Notes: a model not told the origin generated them from the sequence alone. A stretch of DNA of 64,000 bases from Komarekiella atlantica HA4396-MV6 (GCA_019359395.1 JAHHHK010000003.1:1-64000); one strand, 5' to 3'; positions 16,570 through 25,983 are shown, counted from the first letter of the stretch. Translations and numbers: made by a program.

Positions 16570-17442
16570 CTAAAGTGGCTTCACACTAGCGATTTTACCA
16601 CCTTGCTTGAGCACTCTTTGGAAGTAACTAGATAGTTCTTCATAAGGAATTACTACAGCTTGATTAACACGGCGGATGCTAGGATAACCAGCTCCAAAAA
16701 CGCCTGCTACTTCAACGCGGTACATTCTGCCTTCTTTACCAAAGGTTCCTGCACCACCGAAAGTGCTGTTGGGGGTAACGCCTTTTTCGGGAGCTACGTA
16801 GGCATAGCCTGAGCTACCACTACCAGAGGGAGGAACAACGGAGGAAGAAGCATTGCGACCTAGTTCGCCTGCAAGCCGGGGGGAATTACCTTTAAGTTGG
16901 GAGCGATCGCTACTGGCATAGCCGCGATAAAGTTGAAATATCCGGCTAAATCCTACAGTTTTTTGACCTTGTTGGGTTTGAAAGCCGCGATAGAAGGGCA
17001 CAATATTTTCACCAAAACTAGCTTGATACTCTGGCGAATCAATATAGGAATCAATGTCGGCTTCGTACCCTTTGTTTTGATATAAGTCCAAGTGATAGAT
17101 CACTTCAGACTCATCATAGGGAGCGCGACCCAACAAATGTTTATAATTGAGCTCAATTACGCGAGTTTGGAAACTGTCGTAGAAAAATTTAGATTTGTAC
17201 AGTTCTGATTTAGCTACTTGACGTACAAACTCTTGTACTGTGGTCTTGCCATCGCGGAGGAGAGACTCAGCACTTGTGAGCCGCTCAGACTTCATTAAAT
17301 AGTCATTGCCCAACAACTGACGATAGACGGCAGAAATTACTGTCTCTATTTCTTCTTTAGTTGCATTCAAACGCAACTCTACAGGAGCTATATCACTAAA
17401 AGCTTCTGTTCCCAGACGGGACGCGGCTGTTGTAATAGCCAT
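16570..17442 (-). CDS. cpcC: phycocyanin-associated rod linker CpcC (CpcI-type)
   Basis: A 290-residue linker. It begins [17 protein letters not shown] as in CpcC. A PBS-linker domain covers residues about 20-150 ([40 protein letters not shown]). A C-terminal CpcD domain covers about 235-290 ([19 protein letters not shown]). It holds a phycocyanin hexamer in the rod, and the CpcD domain couples to the next disc. It is second of two linkers after cpcBA, the order seen in cpcBAHID-type operons of chromatically acclimating cyanobacteria. Confidence 0.92.
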   Translation of the reverse strand: MAITTAASRLGTEAFSDIAPVELRLNATKEEIETVISAVYRQLLGNDYLMKSERLTSAESLLRDGKTTVQEFVRQVAKSELYKSKFFYDSFQTRVIELNYKHLLGRAPYDESEVIYHLDLYQNKGYEADIDSYIDSPEYQASFGENIVPFYRGFQTQQGQKTVGFSRIFQLYRGYASSDRSQLKGNSPRLAGELGRNASSSVVPPSGSGSSGYAYVAPEKGVTPNSTFGGAGTFGKEGRMYRVEVAGVFGAGYPSIRRVNQAVVIPYEELSSYFQRVLKQGGKIASVKPL

Positions 17443-17565
17443 TGGTAATTCTCCTTTTTTAACTAAGTGTTTGGTGAATGGTGACTAAGAATTAGTACCA
17501 AGATTAGAAAAACTCTTTTCTAGTCCCCAGTACTTATTACCTATTCCCCATTCCCCATTCCCTAT

Positions 17566-18378
17566 TTATACAGGTGTGATGCTAATCACCTTACTGCCTT
17601 TGCGATTCAGCTGTTGCAACTTACTAGAAAGTTGCTCGTAGGGTACGACTAATTCTGCTGTACCCCGTCGTACTACTGATGAGTTTGGGGAAGCAGCTTG
17701 TAGTACTCTAATCCGGTATGTTTCCCCACGACTACCTGTAGAGGTACCCGTTAATGCTCCTGTAGAGACTGGGTAGATGGGTGAAGCAAGATTCTTAGCC
17801 ACTTCCCAGGTTAGCCGTCCTTGTTTTTGCCCTGGAGCGCGATCGCTACTGGCATAACCCCTATACAGTTGGAACATTCGGCTATAACCAACGTTTTTCT
17901 GTCCTACTTGGCTTTTAAAGCCTCGATAGTAAGGAACAATATTTTCGCCAAAGCTCTCTTGATATTCTGCTGAGTCGATATAAGAGTCAATCTCCGCTTC
18001 ATACCCTTGTGAGTTGTAAATCTCAACGTGGTGAGTAATTTCCGACTCATCGTTGGGTGCGCGACCCAATAAATGCTTATAATTTAGCTCAATGAACCGA
18101 ATTTGAGAGTTGGAGTGGAAATACTTCTCACGATAGAGTTCTGATTGAGCGATCGCCCGTACAAAACCACGAACTGAGATCAAACCTTGGTGCAAAAGTG
18201 ATTCGGCACTGACAAGTCGTTCTCCTTCCAGGAGGTATGCATTACCCAAAACTTGACGGTAAGCTGCCCGGATGATTACTTCAACATCCTCTTCTGTTCT
18301 ATCAGGACGTAGTTCTGCTAGTACTGAGTTTTCAAAGGGCCCAATCCCTAATCTTGCTGCTTGTGCCAAAGCTGCCAT
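17566..18378 (-). CDS. cpcC: phycocyanin-associated rod linker (CpcC/CpcH-type)
   Basis: A 270-residue rod linker paralogous to the next gene. A PBS-linker domain lies at about residues 20-150 ([53 protein letters not shown]). A CpcD domain lies at about 215-270 ([20 protein letters not shown]). It is placed directly after cpcA, behind a strong hairpin that probably reduces read-through, so it should be made in smaller amounts than CpcB and CpcA. A 123-bp gap with STRR-like heptamers separates it from the second linker. Whether it is CpcH or CpcC by name cannot be decided here. Confidence 0.9.
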   Translation of the reverse strand: MAALAQAARLGIGPFENSVLAELRPDRTEEDVEVIIRAAYRQVLGNAYLLEGERLVSAESLLHQGLISVRGFVRAIAQSELYREKYFHSNSQIRFIELNYKHLLGRAPNDESEITHHVEIYNSQGYEAEIDSYIDSAEYQESFGENIVPYYRGFKSQVGQKNVGYSRMFQLYRGYASSDRAPGQKQGRLTWEVAKNLASPIYPVSTGALTGTSTGSRGETYRIRVLQAASPNSSVVRRGTAELVVPYEQLSSKLQQLNRKGSKVISITPV

Positions 18379-18459
18379 CTTTAAACCTCCCCAGTTTTAA
18401 CTGCAAAACCGAAAACTTTTTAGAAATTTTTTTTCTAGTCTTTTAACAGTCTTTCTTCT

Positions 18460-18542
18460 GAAAATAAAACTGCCCAGAAAGGCAAACCAACTCCTAGCTA
18501 ATTGCTAACAGAGCTTGTTTCCCTTTCCGGGCTAAGTACACT
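18460..18542 (-). terminator. hairpin between cpcA and the first rod linker, probable partial terminator
   Basis: GCCCAGAAAGG at 18472-18482 pairs with CCTTTCCGGGC at 18532-18542 (10 of 11) and begins three bases after the cpcA stop. On the minus strand the stem is followed by AGTTTTATTTTC. cpcBA messages in many cyanobacteria end or are stabilised at such a structure, giving excess subunits over linkers. Confidence 0.7.
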
Positions 18543-18544
18543 CT

Positions 18545-19033
18545 CTAGCTTAGAGCGTTAATTGCGTAGTCGATGTAAGAATTGGCTTCTACTGCTGGGT
18601 CGCCACTTAAACCGTGGTTAGCCTTGATGTACTTCAGGGCTTCAACGTACCAGCTAGGAGACAGGTCAAAGGTGCGGTTGATTTCAGCTAAGCCTGAAAC
18701 CAAGAAGTCATCCAATGGGCCTGTGCCGCCTACAACTAAGGAATAGGTAACAATCCGCAGGTAATAGCCGATGTCACGCACGCACTTAGCTTTACCAGTG
18801 TTGGTAGAAGCGAAGTTAGGGCCTTGTTGTTGGGTGGTGTAAGGGAACTTGTTGTACACCGCTTGAGCTGCGCCTTCAGCCAAACGTTGAGCGTTAGCGG
18901 TCAAGCTTTTTGCTGCTTCCATGCTAGCTGGAGCTTGGCGGAAACGACCAAAAGCAACTTGAAGCTCTGTGCTGGATAGAAAGCGACCTTGAGAATCTGC
19001 GGCTGCGACTGCTTCGGTAAGAGGCGTTTTCAT
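18545..19033 (-). CDS. cpcA: C-phycocyanin alpha subunit
   Basis: 162 residues from [20 protein letters not shown] to IDYAINALS. The phycocyanobilin attachment Cys-84 lies in [20 protein letters not shown]. The ending [18 protein letters not shown] is CpcA-like, not PecA-like. It forms alpha-beta heterodimers with CpcB in rod discs. The start at 19033 follows a GGGAGAT ribosome-binding site and matches family length; upstream in-frame codons are not homologous. It lies 90 bp downstream of cpcB. Confidence 0.96.
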   Translation of the reverse strand: MKTPLTEAVAAADSQGRFLSSTELQVAFGRFRQAPASMEAAKSLTANAQRLAEGAAQAVYNKFPYTTQQQGPNFASTNTGKAKCVRDIGYYLRIVTYSLVVGGTGPLDDFLVSGLAEINRTFDLSPSWYVEALKYIKANHGLSGDPAVEANSYIDYAINALS

Positions 19034-19123
19034 GGGTTTGGTATCTCCCTTTTTACAATCTTGTTGAAATTTGTTTTGTTCAACTGACAATTGTCAGTTA
19101 ATAGCTAATAGCGGCGATTAGGT

Positions 19124-19642
19124 TTAGCCTACTGCTGATGCTGCGCGATCAAAGTAACTAGCAACTTCAGACATTAGAGCACTACAGTCGCCTCTGGTGA
19201 TACCGTTGGGATCGCCAGCAATAGCTAAAGCAGCTTCCTTCATTTTTTGCACGCCAACTGCTACAGAAGCGCCAGGAGTTCCTAGAGCCAAGTAGGTTTC
19301 GCGCAGACCGTTCAGACAACGATCATCCAATACACTTGCATCACCTGCGAAAATTGCATAGGTAACATAGCGTAGGATGATTTCCATATCCCGCAAGCAA
19401 GCTGCCATCCGGCGGTTGGTGTAAGCATTACCACCAGGAGCAATTAACTGGGGTTGTTCAGCAAACAGAGCGCGAGCCGCATTGGCAACAATTGCAGAGG
19501 AGTTGCTGGTAATCCGGTTAACGGTATCCGCACGCTTGTTGCCGTCACGAACAATGGCGGTCAGAGCATCCAACTGAGCGGCGCTGAGGTATTCACCACG
19601 TGCATCAGCTTGAGAAACTACTTTTGCAAATGCATCTAACAT
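19124..19642 (-). CDS. cpcB: C-phycocyanin beta subunit
   Basis: 172 residues starting [20 protein letters not shown]. Bilin sites are Cys-82 in [20 protein letters not shown] and Cys-153 in [18 protein letters not shown]; the conserved Asn-72 region NRRM is present. [20 protein letters not shown] and [14 protein letters not shown] favour CpcB over PecB. It is the first gene of the cpc transcript, with a leader of up to 600 bp upstream that carries no other gene. Confidence 0.95.
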   Translation of the reverse strand: MLDAFAKVVSQADARGEYLSAAQLDALTAIVRDGNKRADTVNRITSNSSAIVANAARALFAEQPQLIAPGGNAYTNRRMAACLRDMEIILRYVTYAIFAGDASVLDDRCLNGLRETYLALGTPGASVAVGVQKMKEAALAIAGDPNGITRGDCSALMSEVASYFDRAASAVG

Positions 19643-20248
19643 TGCTTCAATCTCCTAGTTTGCTTAGTTAACAACTGTTTTGTTCAAAACTGAAGGCTTC
19701 AGTTGAGTAAGTTTGATGTCAGACTGTCTGAGCCATTTGGAAAAGACTAACAACAGACATCCAAGGTATAAGTTTAAGGTTTCCAGCGTTTCTAATTAAA
19801 TTTTTTTTTACAAAACTTCAAATTTATATGAGCGACTGGAAAACCTGATTAAGATGTTGTTTTTTCCTTCCAAGTACTCTTTATACAATGCTGCCGTATC
19901 ATTGTTTATTACAAATTATTGTGATGTTTTTTAATTTCCTTTACAAAACTTAATATTTGTCTCTGTAGTTATGAGAACGCCGTGTCTAAAATAACACTTA
20001 AGTATCCGGGTCAGTCAATAAAATTAGCCCAGAGGTAGAAGGCGGGACTGGGGAACTCGGGGCCCCCTCTGGGGATAAGGGGCAATGGGGACTTGTACTG
20101 AGTTTCGACTTCCTTTCCTACTTTGAGGCTGCGGCATAGCTACGCTTAGGGCGCAGCCTCAAAGTAGAGAAGTAATGAGCGAGTAGGGGAAGAGAATAAC
20201 CAATAACCAATGACAAATCACAAATGACCCTCAATTCAGCCATTCTCA
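19643..20248 (-). promoter_or_regulatory. cpc operon upstream region
   Basis: About 600 bp without a gene between pebB and cpcB, where the cpcBA promoter must lie. The proximal 350 bp is AT-rich. The distal part carries a large palindrome (20118-20167) and G-rich short repeats. No promoter boxes are assigned with confidence. Confidence 0.5.
20118..20167. repeat. 16-bp-stem palindromic repeat
   Basis: CTACTTTGAGGCTGCG (20118-20133) and its exact complement at 20152-20167 form a perfect hairpin with an 18-base loop. A related half with CGTAGCCTCAAAGTAGAG occurs near 23639-23658, so this is a dispersed element. It may also end the pebAB transcript. Confidence 0.7.
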
Positions 20249-20992
20249 CTAGACGGTTGTCAATTTTCTCTCTAAATCAAATAAAAACCCGTGAATATAT
20301 TCCTCTGTCCATTCAGCCCCATAGAAGCGCTTAAACATGCCTCGTGCGGGGTCTTTTTCAGAGCGATACCGTAGGTAACGTAGTTGCGCTTGCTCAATGG
20401 TTGCTAAATGTTGAGCATCAGTTATGGGTTCTGCCTGCTCTACGAAATCTAGGTAAGCTTTCAAATAGTCCTGAAAAGCAGCAAATACGCGAGTTTCTAC
20501 TACAACAGTTTCTTGGGGGCGAGTCCAAAGGAAAGCGGGAGAGAAAAAGGGTCGTGCTTCTTCGGGAAAATCTCCTCCCCAAGTTAAATGCTGTTGGTGG
20601 GTGTGGAAAATGGGCAGGATTGGGTCGGTATACTTTGCTTGATATGTCGGCTCATCCCGAAATAGGGGTTGCATATCTAGGGCGATTAGGTGTCCTCCTG
20701 GCAACGTCACCAAATCAGCACCGAAAAAGGGTAAGTCGTAGTTAAGACGTGGAAAAATCACAAAATTGAGCACTTGTAGCGAATTTCCACCTTGTACGTG
20801 AGCTGCTCGAATTTGCCGCAATTTTGTAGTTTGAAAAGCATAACTAGTGGTGACAACTTCTTCCTGATTCTTTCCTTTGCCTACAGTAGCGCTCTTAGAC
20901 TCAAATCCAGTGGGGATAGGATAGGGTTGCAAATCCAAGCGCGATCGCATGTAGGAAATTGCATAGTCAAGAAATGGCTGATAAAGTGTCAT
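20249..20992 (-). CDS. pebB: phycoerythrobilin:ferredoxin oxidoreductase PebB
   Basis: A 247-residue ferredoxin-dependent bilin reductase. It reduces 15,16-dihydrobiliverdin to phycoerythrobilin. Family segments include [20 protein letters not shown] and [20 protein letters not shown], and the C-terminal [20 protein letters not shown]. The ATG at 20992 ([15 protein letters not shown]) matches family length; longer upstream starts add non-homologous residues. It follows pebA by 73 bp on the same strand; the two enzymes act in sequence and channel the intermediate. Confidence 0.92.
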   Translation of the reverse strand: MTLYQPFLDYAISYMRSRLDLQPYPIPTGFESKSATVGKGKNQEEVVTTSYAFQTTKLRQIRAAHVQGGNSLQVLNFVIFPRLNYDLPFFGADLVTLPGGHLIALDMQPLFRDEPTYQAKYTDPILPIFHTHQQHLTWGGDFPEEARPFFSPAFLWTRPQETVVVETRVFAAFQDYLKAYLDFVEQAEPITDAQHLATIEQAQLRYLRYRSEKDPARGMFKRFYGAEWTEEYIHGFLFDLERKLTTV

Positions 20993-21065
20993 CTGAAGTA
21001 TGAAGTGTAAAGTTTGAAACAGAACAGTATTTTCTTTCTCGTCTACCCCTTTGCCCCTGGTGCGA

Positions 21066-21800
21066 TCATCTTTTGCTCGTACCAACTGCTAAGGGAACAG
21101 CATCTTCAAATAAAAATTCATGAAGAAATCGCTCTGCCCATTCATGACCAAAGTAACTGCTAAATAGACCAGATGCCGGATCGCGGTCTGCACTATATTG
21201 GTCATAGTCTTTTTGAGCTTTGACAATCCGCTGAATATCTTCTGGATCTTGCAGCGCTTGGGCATCTGCTAGCATTTGCCAGTACAAATTTAAATAATCT
21301 TGAAAAGCTGCAAAAACACGCGTTGCAACTGTTTCCGGGTCTGTTTTGGCAAACAGTAAATACTTAGAAAAATACTGATTGGCATCGTAAAACTTCATTT
21401 CTAAGTTTTGTGCCAGATCTGGGTATTTATCATGCAGAGATTTCAGCGGTACTATGTATTTTTTCTGATAATCTTCATTCTGAAATAGTGGCTGAAAATC
21501 AAGCACAATCAGATTTTTAACTTTACCAAAAGATAAAAAATCAATTCCTAACAGCGGTAAATCGTAGTGATGGCTGGGATAAATTACACTATTAAAAATT
21601 TGGGCACTTTCCCCTGCATCAATGTATGTATAGCGAATCTTCCGCAACTCTGGGCATTGGTAACACCAACTGCGAATAGTTGCGGGATTTCTACCGCGAT
21701 CGCTAACTTTGAATTCCAAACCAGGCTCAATTGCCCTACTTTGTAAATCAAACCGCCCAAATAGCTCTTTTTCCAAAAATTCCAGGAAAGGTTTATACAT
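21066..21800 (-). CDS. pebA: 15,16-dihydrobiliverdin:ferredoxin oxidoreductase PebA
   Basis: A 244-residue ferredoxin-dependent bilin reductase. It converts biliverdin IX-alpha to 15,16-dihydrobiliverdin. Features are [30 protein letters not shown]-type strand ([19 protein letters not shown]), a central acidic NAIILE-like region replaced by [15 protein letters not shown], and [20 protein letters not shown] at the end. It is the first gene of the pebA-pebB pair, and supplies the phycoerythrobilin needed by the cpe genes downstream in the window. Confidence 0.92.
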   Translation of the reverse strand: MYKPFLEFLEKELFGRFDLQSRAIEPGLEFKVSDRGRNPATIRSWCYQCPELRKIRYTYIDAGESAQIFNSVIYPSHHYDLPLLGIDFLSFGKVKNLIVLDFQPLFQNEDYQKKYIVPLKSLHDKYPDLAQNLEMKFYDANQYFSKYLLFAKTDPETVATRVFAAFQDYLNLYWQMLADAQALQDPEDIQRIVKAQKDYDQYSADRDPASGLFSSYFGHEWAERFLHEFLFEDAVPLAVGTSKR

Positions 21801-22008
21801 GGAGCATGATTTGTTAACCCTTCGATAGAAAATAAGGGATGTGTATCATGCAAGTCTCATTTCTTAGAAACAAAGCAACATTCCGTAATGGTCAAGAGTC
21901 ATTTTTCATTGGTCAAGGGTCAAAGCAAGCAATTCGCAATGGGCTACGCTAACGTAATGCTTCTTTCTACTTGTCCCCTTTGTCCGCTTGTCCCCAGTCC
22001 CCATTCTC

Positions 22009-22566
22009 CTATCCCCTAGCATGATTCCGGCTGATCATTTGCTCTAGCACTTCTTGGGAAACACAGCGGCGCTCGGAGCAATAAGTCATCAAGTTGACTC
22101 CGTTCATCATCCGTACGGTACTGACCCTGACTCGAAAATCATCCGTAATAAACCAACAACGCTCTTGGCCTTGGTTATTTTCATAGTCAGTATCAATAGT
22201 CAACACTCCATCATCAGCAAACCGATACCGGCTCACAACTGGAATGCTCTCAACATAGCCTTGATTGCGGATTAGTTTTCCAGAACGATTTGTTTTGTCG
22301 TCAGGAACATCAACCAAAATAGCAGCATTATCAGTATTCAACAGCCTTACATCTAAGTTAGCCTGCCATGAAAAGCTAGCACCCCCCATTGCTTTAGTAG
22401 GGTCTATCCCTTGTGCTGTACAGACTTCTTTGACTCTCGGATCATCCTTTTCCATAACTAGAATTGTCAAATTCGATTCTCCTGATTCATCTGCTGCTGA
22501 ATCAAAGTGATGAACAGAGCGTTCTGTAAACCATGTCCCTTCACTTTTACGGAAGAAATCAATCAT
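22009..22566 (-). CDS. CpcS/CpeS-family phycobiliprotein lyase
   Basis: About 185 residues with the S/U-type lipocalin lyase pattern: MIDFFRKSEGTWFTERSVHH at the start, then GKLIRNQGYVESIPVVSRYR, DDGVLTIDTDYENNQGQERC and FRVRVSTVRM. These lyases attach bilins to the Cys-82/84 class or assist other sites. Its divergent first strand (TWFTERSVHHFDSA instead of KWRSQRxxHHLAF) places it apart from the other two S-type genes here; a CpeU-like role is possible, unproven. ATG at 22590 is an alternative start with AAGAAAAG before it. It lies upstream of pebA on the same strand. Confidence 0.82.
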   Translation of the reverse strand: MIDFFRKSEGTWFTERSVHHFDSAADESGESNLTILVMEKDDPRVKEVCTAQGIDPTKAMGGASFSWQANLDVRLLNTDNAAILVDVPDDKTNRSGKLIRNQGYVESIPVVSRYRFADDGVLTIDTDYENNQGQERCWFITDDFRVRVSTVRMMNGVNLMTYCSERRCVSQEVLEQMISRNHARG

Positions 22567-22768
22567 GGTTAAGGGTGGTATTAGATACATCTTTTCTTAA
22601 ACCTTATTTTTAAAAGTTAGGATTCTTGAGTGAGGAGTTAAGAAACAAATTTTTAACTTACAACTCCTAACTCTTAACTTTTAGTAAGAGTAGGCCTGCT
22701 TTAATTGCGATTAAATTTCATCTCTTACTCTAAAGTGTAGAATACTCCAAAAGCCTTATTTTAATCAG

Positions 22769-23593
22769 ATGATAAATAGTGAAATTCAAAATATTACTAG
22801 CGAACGCCCCAGTCCAACTCCAGAGATCGTATCAGCCCTCAAAGCTGGACTTGCTTTGGAACAACTAGATTTATATAAATTCAATTTGAGGGGAGTCGAT
22901 TTACAACAAGCTAACCTAAGTAAAGCCAAGCTACTAGGAGCCGACCTGAGCGAAGCGGTCTTAAGTGATGCAAATCTGAGTGGGGCTGATCTGCGAGGAG
23001 CTAACCTACGGGGAGCCGATCTAAGTGGAGCTAATTTACAGGGAGCCTATTTAAACCGTGCTGACCTTGAGCAAGCGAATCTCAGTGGCGCGAACTTAGA
23101 AGCAGCTAAATTGCAAGTAGCACGTTATGATACACAAACGAAATGGCCCCAAGACTTTAACTACAAAGCTTCTGGAGCAGTGGGGCCTGGTGCTAATCTG
23201 AATGGTGCTTTTCTCAATACAGCTTCTTTGAGGGATGCTGATCTGCAAGGCGCTAATCTGCGTGGAGCCTACCTGAGCGGTGCTGACTTGACAGGAGCTA
23301 ATTTACAAGGTGCAGCTTTGAGCGGTGCTGACTTGAGTAGAGCCTATTTGACAGGTGCTTGCTTGCGAAATGCTCGATTGAATGGATCTGATTTGCGGAA
23401 TACAGATTTGCGAGCAGCGGATCTAAGTGACGCAGCGATGGAGCATCTTCAGAGTGTTGCTGGAGCAGATTTCACGCTTGTCCAAGGACTCACAGACGCG
23501 GCTAAAGCCATGCTTCACAGCCTTCCGCCTTCAGAACTCGATGTTTGGAACGCTTACACCCGCAGAACAACCCGTGAAAGTTTGAGTACTTAA
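22769..23593 (+). CDS. pentapeptide-repeat protein
   Basis: A 274-residue protein dominated by A(D/N)LxG pentapeptides in two blocks (about residues 45-115 and 145-225), separated by a 30-residue linker (RYDTQTKWPQDFNYKASGAV). Such blocks fold as right-handed quadrilateral beta-helices. The C-terminal 45 residues are not repetitive (LPPSELDVWNAYTRRTT). No signal peptide is seen, so cytoplasmic. Function is unknown; it sits among pigment genes, divergent from the S-type lyase. Confidence 0.85.
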   Translation: MINSEIQNITSERPSPTPEIVSALKAGLALEQLDLYKFNLRGVDLQQANLSKAKLLGADLSEAVLSDANLSGADLRGANLRGADLSGANLQGAYLNRADLEQANLSGANLEAAKLQVARYDTQTKWPQDFNYKASGAVGPGANLNGAFLNTASLRDADLQGANLRGAYLSGADLTGANLQGAALSGADLSRAYLTGACLRNARLNGSDLRNTDLRAADLSDAAMEHLQSVAGADFTLVQGLTDAAKAMLHSLPPSELDVWNAYTRRTTRESLST

Positions 23594-23710
23594 CCAAATA
23601 ATTTCTAATTCGCTCTGGGGCTACGCACCACTACGTTCTAAGCGTAGCCTCAAAGTAGAGAAGTAGCCGAAATATTACGAATTATTTTGGTCAGTTGGAC
23701 TGTAGCGAGT

Positions 23711-23911
23711 TTACAACGACTGCCAGTTTAGTTTTAGGAGTGCTAAAAAAGTAGCGTATCCTTCAGAGAAACCGGGCGGATCAGGTACAACGTATTGAGG
23801 AAAATCTTTATACGATCGCCAAGGTTCTGAAGCATCAAGCCGCAAATGTAAAGCACATTCTGAGGAGCCTGGTGGTCGCCAAGTCATTTGTCCAGAGGGG
23901 ATATCAGTCAC
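23711..23911 (-). CDS. small hypothetical protein, GTG start
   Basis: 66 residues, no family recognised. The GTG at 23909-23911 is preceded by an AGGAGG ribosome-binding site at ideal spacing, which argues for translation. Composition is natural, with a Pro-rich middle (QYVVPDPPGFSEGYATFLAL). The same frame also reads like protein for about 24 codons upstream of the GTG before a TGA, so it may instead be the tail of a gene that lost its start. Confidence 0.5.
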   Translation of the reverse strand: MTDIPSGQMTWRPPGSSECALHLRLDASEPWRSYKDFPQYVVPDPPGFSEGYATFLALLKLNWQSL

Positions 23912-24080
23912 AAATGCCTCCTGATCTTGAAAAAGTTGATCTTTTCTTCCAGCTTTTGGCAGACTATCCAGATATTTCTGTCAAAATTTATATTTTTTTG
24001 GTAAATTTTTGATATTGAGAATGTGTTTGCTAGTGCTCACTTGAGTTTTATAAGTCCAATAAATCCTAAAATCTAGCACT

Positions 24081-24764
24081 CTATTGCGGTGACAGGTCTT
24101 CTAAAGTAGCTCCAACAACTCGATGATCTGCATCTTGTCTAAGTTGCTCCAAGGCTGCTTTGGCTTGTGGTTGGTCAAATCGTTTGAGAGCATAAGCAAC
24201 TCGTACGCGCATCCGCCAAGATTCATTATTCACCAAGTTCAGCAGTTGGGATAGTGCCGCAGCATGTTGATTTGAATCAGCCAGTAAGCCGAGTGCATCA
24301 ACAGACGATTCTTGAACTGTGAAATCTTCATCTTTTAAACCCTGAACGCAGATATCAAATAGTTCTTCAGGACAATCCATTTCGGCTATGGCTGCCAAAA
24401 TGCTGCGCCGCACTAGCCAGTGGTCATCCTGATAAAATGCCAGAACTAGATGAGAAACTGCTACTCTGCCAAATAGCGATAAAGAATTTGCTGCCTCAGC
24501 TCGCACGTTGGGGGTATCGTCAAACTTCATGATTTGCATCAAGGCGGCAAAAGATTCTGCTGATTGTTGGCTACCCAAACCTCTTGCTACAAAGGAACGT
24601 ACCAGAAATTCTGAGTCTTTGAGTTTACTAGTTAATAGAGGAACTGCAACTTCTGATTCATAATCCTTGAGAGCGGCGATCGCTTTCAAGCGGTATTGAA
24701 AATCTGGATTCTTCAGTTCAGCTTCAATTTGATGAATTTCCATACGCGCATTTGATAGAGTCAT
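24081..24764 (-). CDS. HEAT-repeat protein, lyase/NblB-like
   Basis: 227 residues made of about six HEAT/Armadillo repeats (FLVRSFVARGLGSQQSAESF, PNVRAEAANSLSLFGRVAVS, WLVRRSILAAIAEMD, FTVQESSVDALGLLAD, WRMRVRVAYALKRFDQ). The repeats belong to the clan with CpcE/F, CpeY/Z, CpeF and NblB, which bind phycobiliproteins. It does not match CpcE, CpcF, CpeY or CpeZ closely. Its gene is divergent from the phycobiliprotein-like gene with start codons about 130 bp apart, so the two may be partners. A second in-frame ATG is at 24743. Confidence 0.75.
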   Translation of the reverse strand: MTLSNARMEIHQIEAELKNPDFQYRLKAIAALKDYESEVAVPLLTSKLKDSEFLVRSFVARGLGSQQSAESFAALMQIMKFDDTPNVRAEAANSLSLFGRVAVSHLVLAFYQDDHWLVRRSILAAIAEMDCPEELFDICVQGLKDEDFTVQESSVDALGLLADSNQHAAALSQLLNLVNNESWRMRVRVAYALKRFDQPQAKAALEQLRQDADHRVVGATLEDLSPQ

Positions 24765-24831
24765 TCTTTAACTTTATTTTACAAACGTCAAAAAAAGGCG
24801 ATCGCATTCGGGAAGATGCAAGGAGGACAAG

Positions 24832-24867
24832 AGTAGAGACGCGATTAATCGCGTCTGTACAAGAGTT
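24832..24867. repeat. dispersed GACGCGATTAATCGCGTC palindrome
   Basis: GTAGAGACGCGATTAATCGCGTCTGTACAAG-type sequence, the exact complement of the units of the tandem array at 38291-38403. It is in the upstream region of the phycobiliprotein-like gene. Confidence 0.75.
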
Positions 24868-24892
24868 ATTATTTTCCCCAATCCCCATTCCC

Positions 24893-25468
24893 ATGACTCA
24901 ATTCAACGAAACCGTTAAAGAATTAATTGCCAAAGCTAGAATTGTCAGCTTTGCTGAGTGGGAACAGTCCCATCCAAAAGCTGCGATCGCTATATTCCAA
25001 GCTGCGGACGATGCAAGTCGCTATCTGAGTGACGAAGATTTAATGCAGATTCAAAACTTGTCACCGGATAATTCGGCATTGATTCCTGTTGCTCAGTTTT
25101 TACGCGATCGCGCAGCCGAAATTGTTGATGAAGCCAGAGAAACAGTTTTGGCGACTTATCCCGAAATTGTCCAACCTGGAGGAGGTCTTTATCCTCCTGA
25201 ACGCGCCCAGGCTTGCTGGCGAGACTTTTGGCATTTTCTTTGCTGTATTACCTATGGCATAGCAGGTTCCCACACCAGGTATACCAGTTCTACAGGATTA
25301 CACTACATGAACTTGCTCTATCAAGAATTACAAGTTCCTTTGGATGCAATGATTTTAGGCTTAAAAAGCATCAAAGCAGCAAGTTTGAAACGATGTGAAC
25401 CCAATCAGCAAGAGGCTCTTGCTCCCTATTTTGACCATTTAATTACTCAATTGGCAGCTTTCCAATAA
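24893..25468 (+). CDS. phycobiliprotein-like protein, possibly AplA class
   Basis: 191 residues with the phycobilisome globin-like fold but far from the alpha and beta families. The A-B helices of known subunits are replaced by ARIVSFAEWEQSHPKAAIAI. The bilin region is kept as GGGLYPPERAQACWRDFWHF with the Cys in the Cys-82/84 place. Later GLHYMNLLYQELQVPLDAM matches the G-H helices. Proteins of this kind (AplA in Fremyella) are reported as phycobiliproteins without a light-harvesting role. ATG at 24893 fits family length. No linker or partner subunit adjoins; the divergent HEAT-repeat gene is a candidate lyase or partner. Confidence 0.8.
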   Translation: MTQFNETVKELIAKARIVSFAEWEQSHPKAAIAIFQAADDASRYLSDEDLMQIQNLSPDNSALIPVAQFLRDRAAEIVDEARETVLATYPEIVQPGGGLYPPERAQACWRDFWHFLCCITYGIAGSHTRYTSSTGLHYMNLLYQELQVPLDAMILGLKSIKAASLKRCEPNQQEALAPYFDHLITQLAAFQ

Positions 25469-25648
25469 TCTCAATGAGATAACGACTTATGCAAGTATCA
25501 AAAAAGTCTCAATTTTATTGTTTGTAGTGAGGACTTTAGTCCTTACTAGGAACTTAAAATAACATGCCAGTTCATAAGTCCTGCAAGATGAAACGTTTAA
25601 TTCTCTGTTAACGTCCGCCGAGTGATGAGGTGTCCATCTAAATTAGCC

Positions 25649-25983
25649 GTCCCTCTCCTTACTTAAGGCTACGGTGTACACACAAGTCGGAAAAACCTGA
25701 TCACCAAAGATTTGCAGTATTGCTATTTCGGCGAACTCATTTGCTATTTCGACGAACTCATTTGCTATTTCGGCGATCGCATTTGCTATTTCGGCGATCG
25801 CATTTGCTATTTCGGCGAACTCATTTGCTATTTTGGCGAACTCATTTGCTATTTCGGCGAACTCATTTGCTATTTCGGCGATCGCATTTGCTATTTCGGC
25901 GATCGCATTTGCTATTTCGGCGATGCCTACGGCTGGCTACGCCTACGCATTTGTGTGTACACCGTAGCTACTTAAGGAGAGGG
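25649..25983. mobile_element. element with long inverted repeats enclosing a 21-bp tandem array
   Basis: The left end (about 25649-25685) holds TCCCTCTCCTTA followed by GGCTACGGTGTACACACAA. The right end (about 25951-25983) is its inverse with a few-base difference in the middle. No transposase is encoded. A third, partial copy of the end (GTGTGTACACGGTAGCC) occurs at about 26031-26047. This looks like a nonautonomous element or a dispersed repeat that has captured a microsatellite-like array. Confidence 0.6.
25722..25925. repeat. ten tandem copies of a 21-bp unit in two variants
   Basis: Units start at 25722 and every 21 bp. Variant A is GCTATTTCGGCGAACTCATT plus T; variant B has GATCGCATT in place of GAACTCATT and therefore contains the HIP1 core GCGATCGC. 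The order is A, A, B, B, A, A, A, B, B, then a truncated unit. The period is a multiple of three so a heptapeptide frame stays open, but there is no ribosome-binding site and the peptide is not plausible. Confidence 0.88.

Noticed and set aside
19124-19642. Phycoerythrocyanin (pecB) instead of phycocyanin
   Set aside because: Adjoining alpha subunit and the [14 protein letters not shown] and [14 protein letters not shown] segments fit CpcB/CpcA; no pecE/pecF pair is present.
25722-25925. Could the 21-bp array be a CRISPR
   Set aside because: Units are contiguous without unique spacers, and no cas genes are near.
25712-25975. Open frame of heptapeptides (CYFGELI-type) across the 21-bp array
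   Set aside because: The frame is open only because the unit length is a multiple of three; no ribosome-binding site and an implausible peptide.
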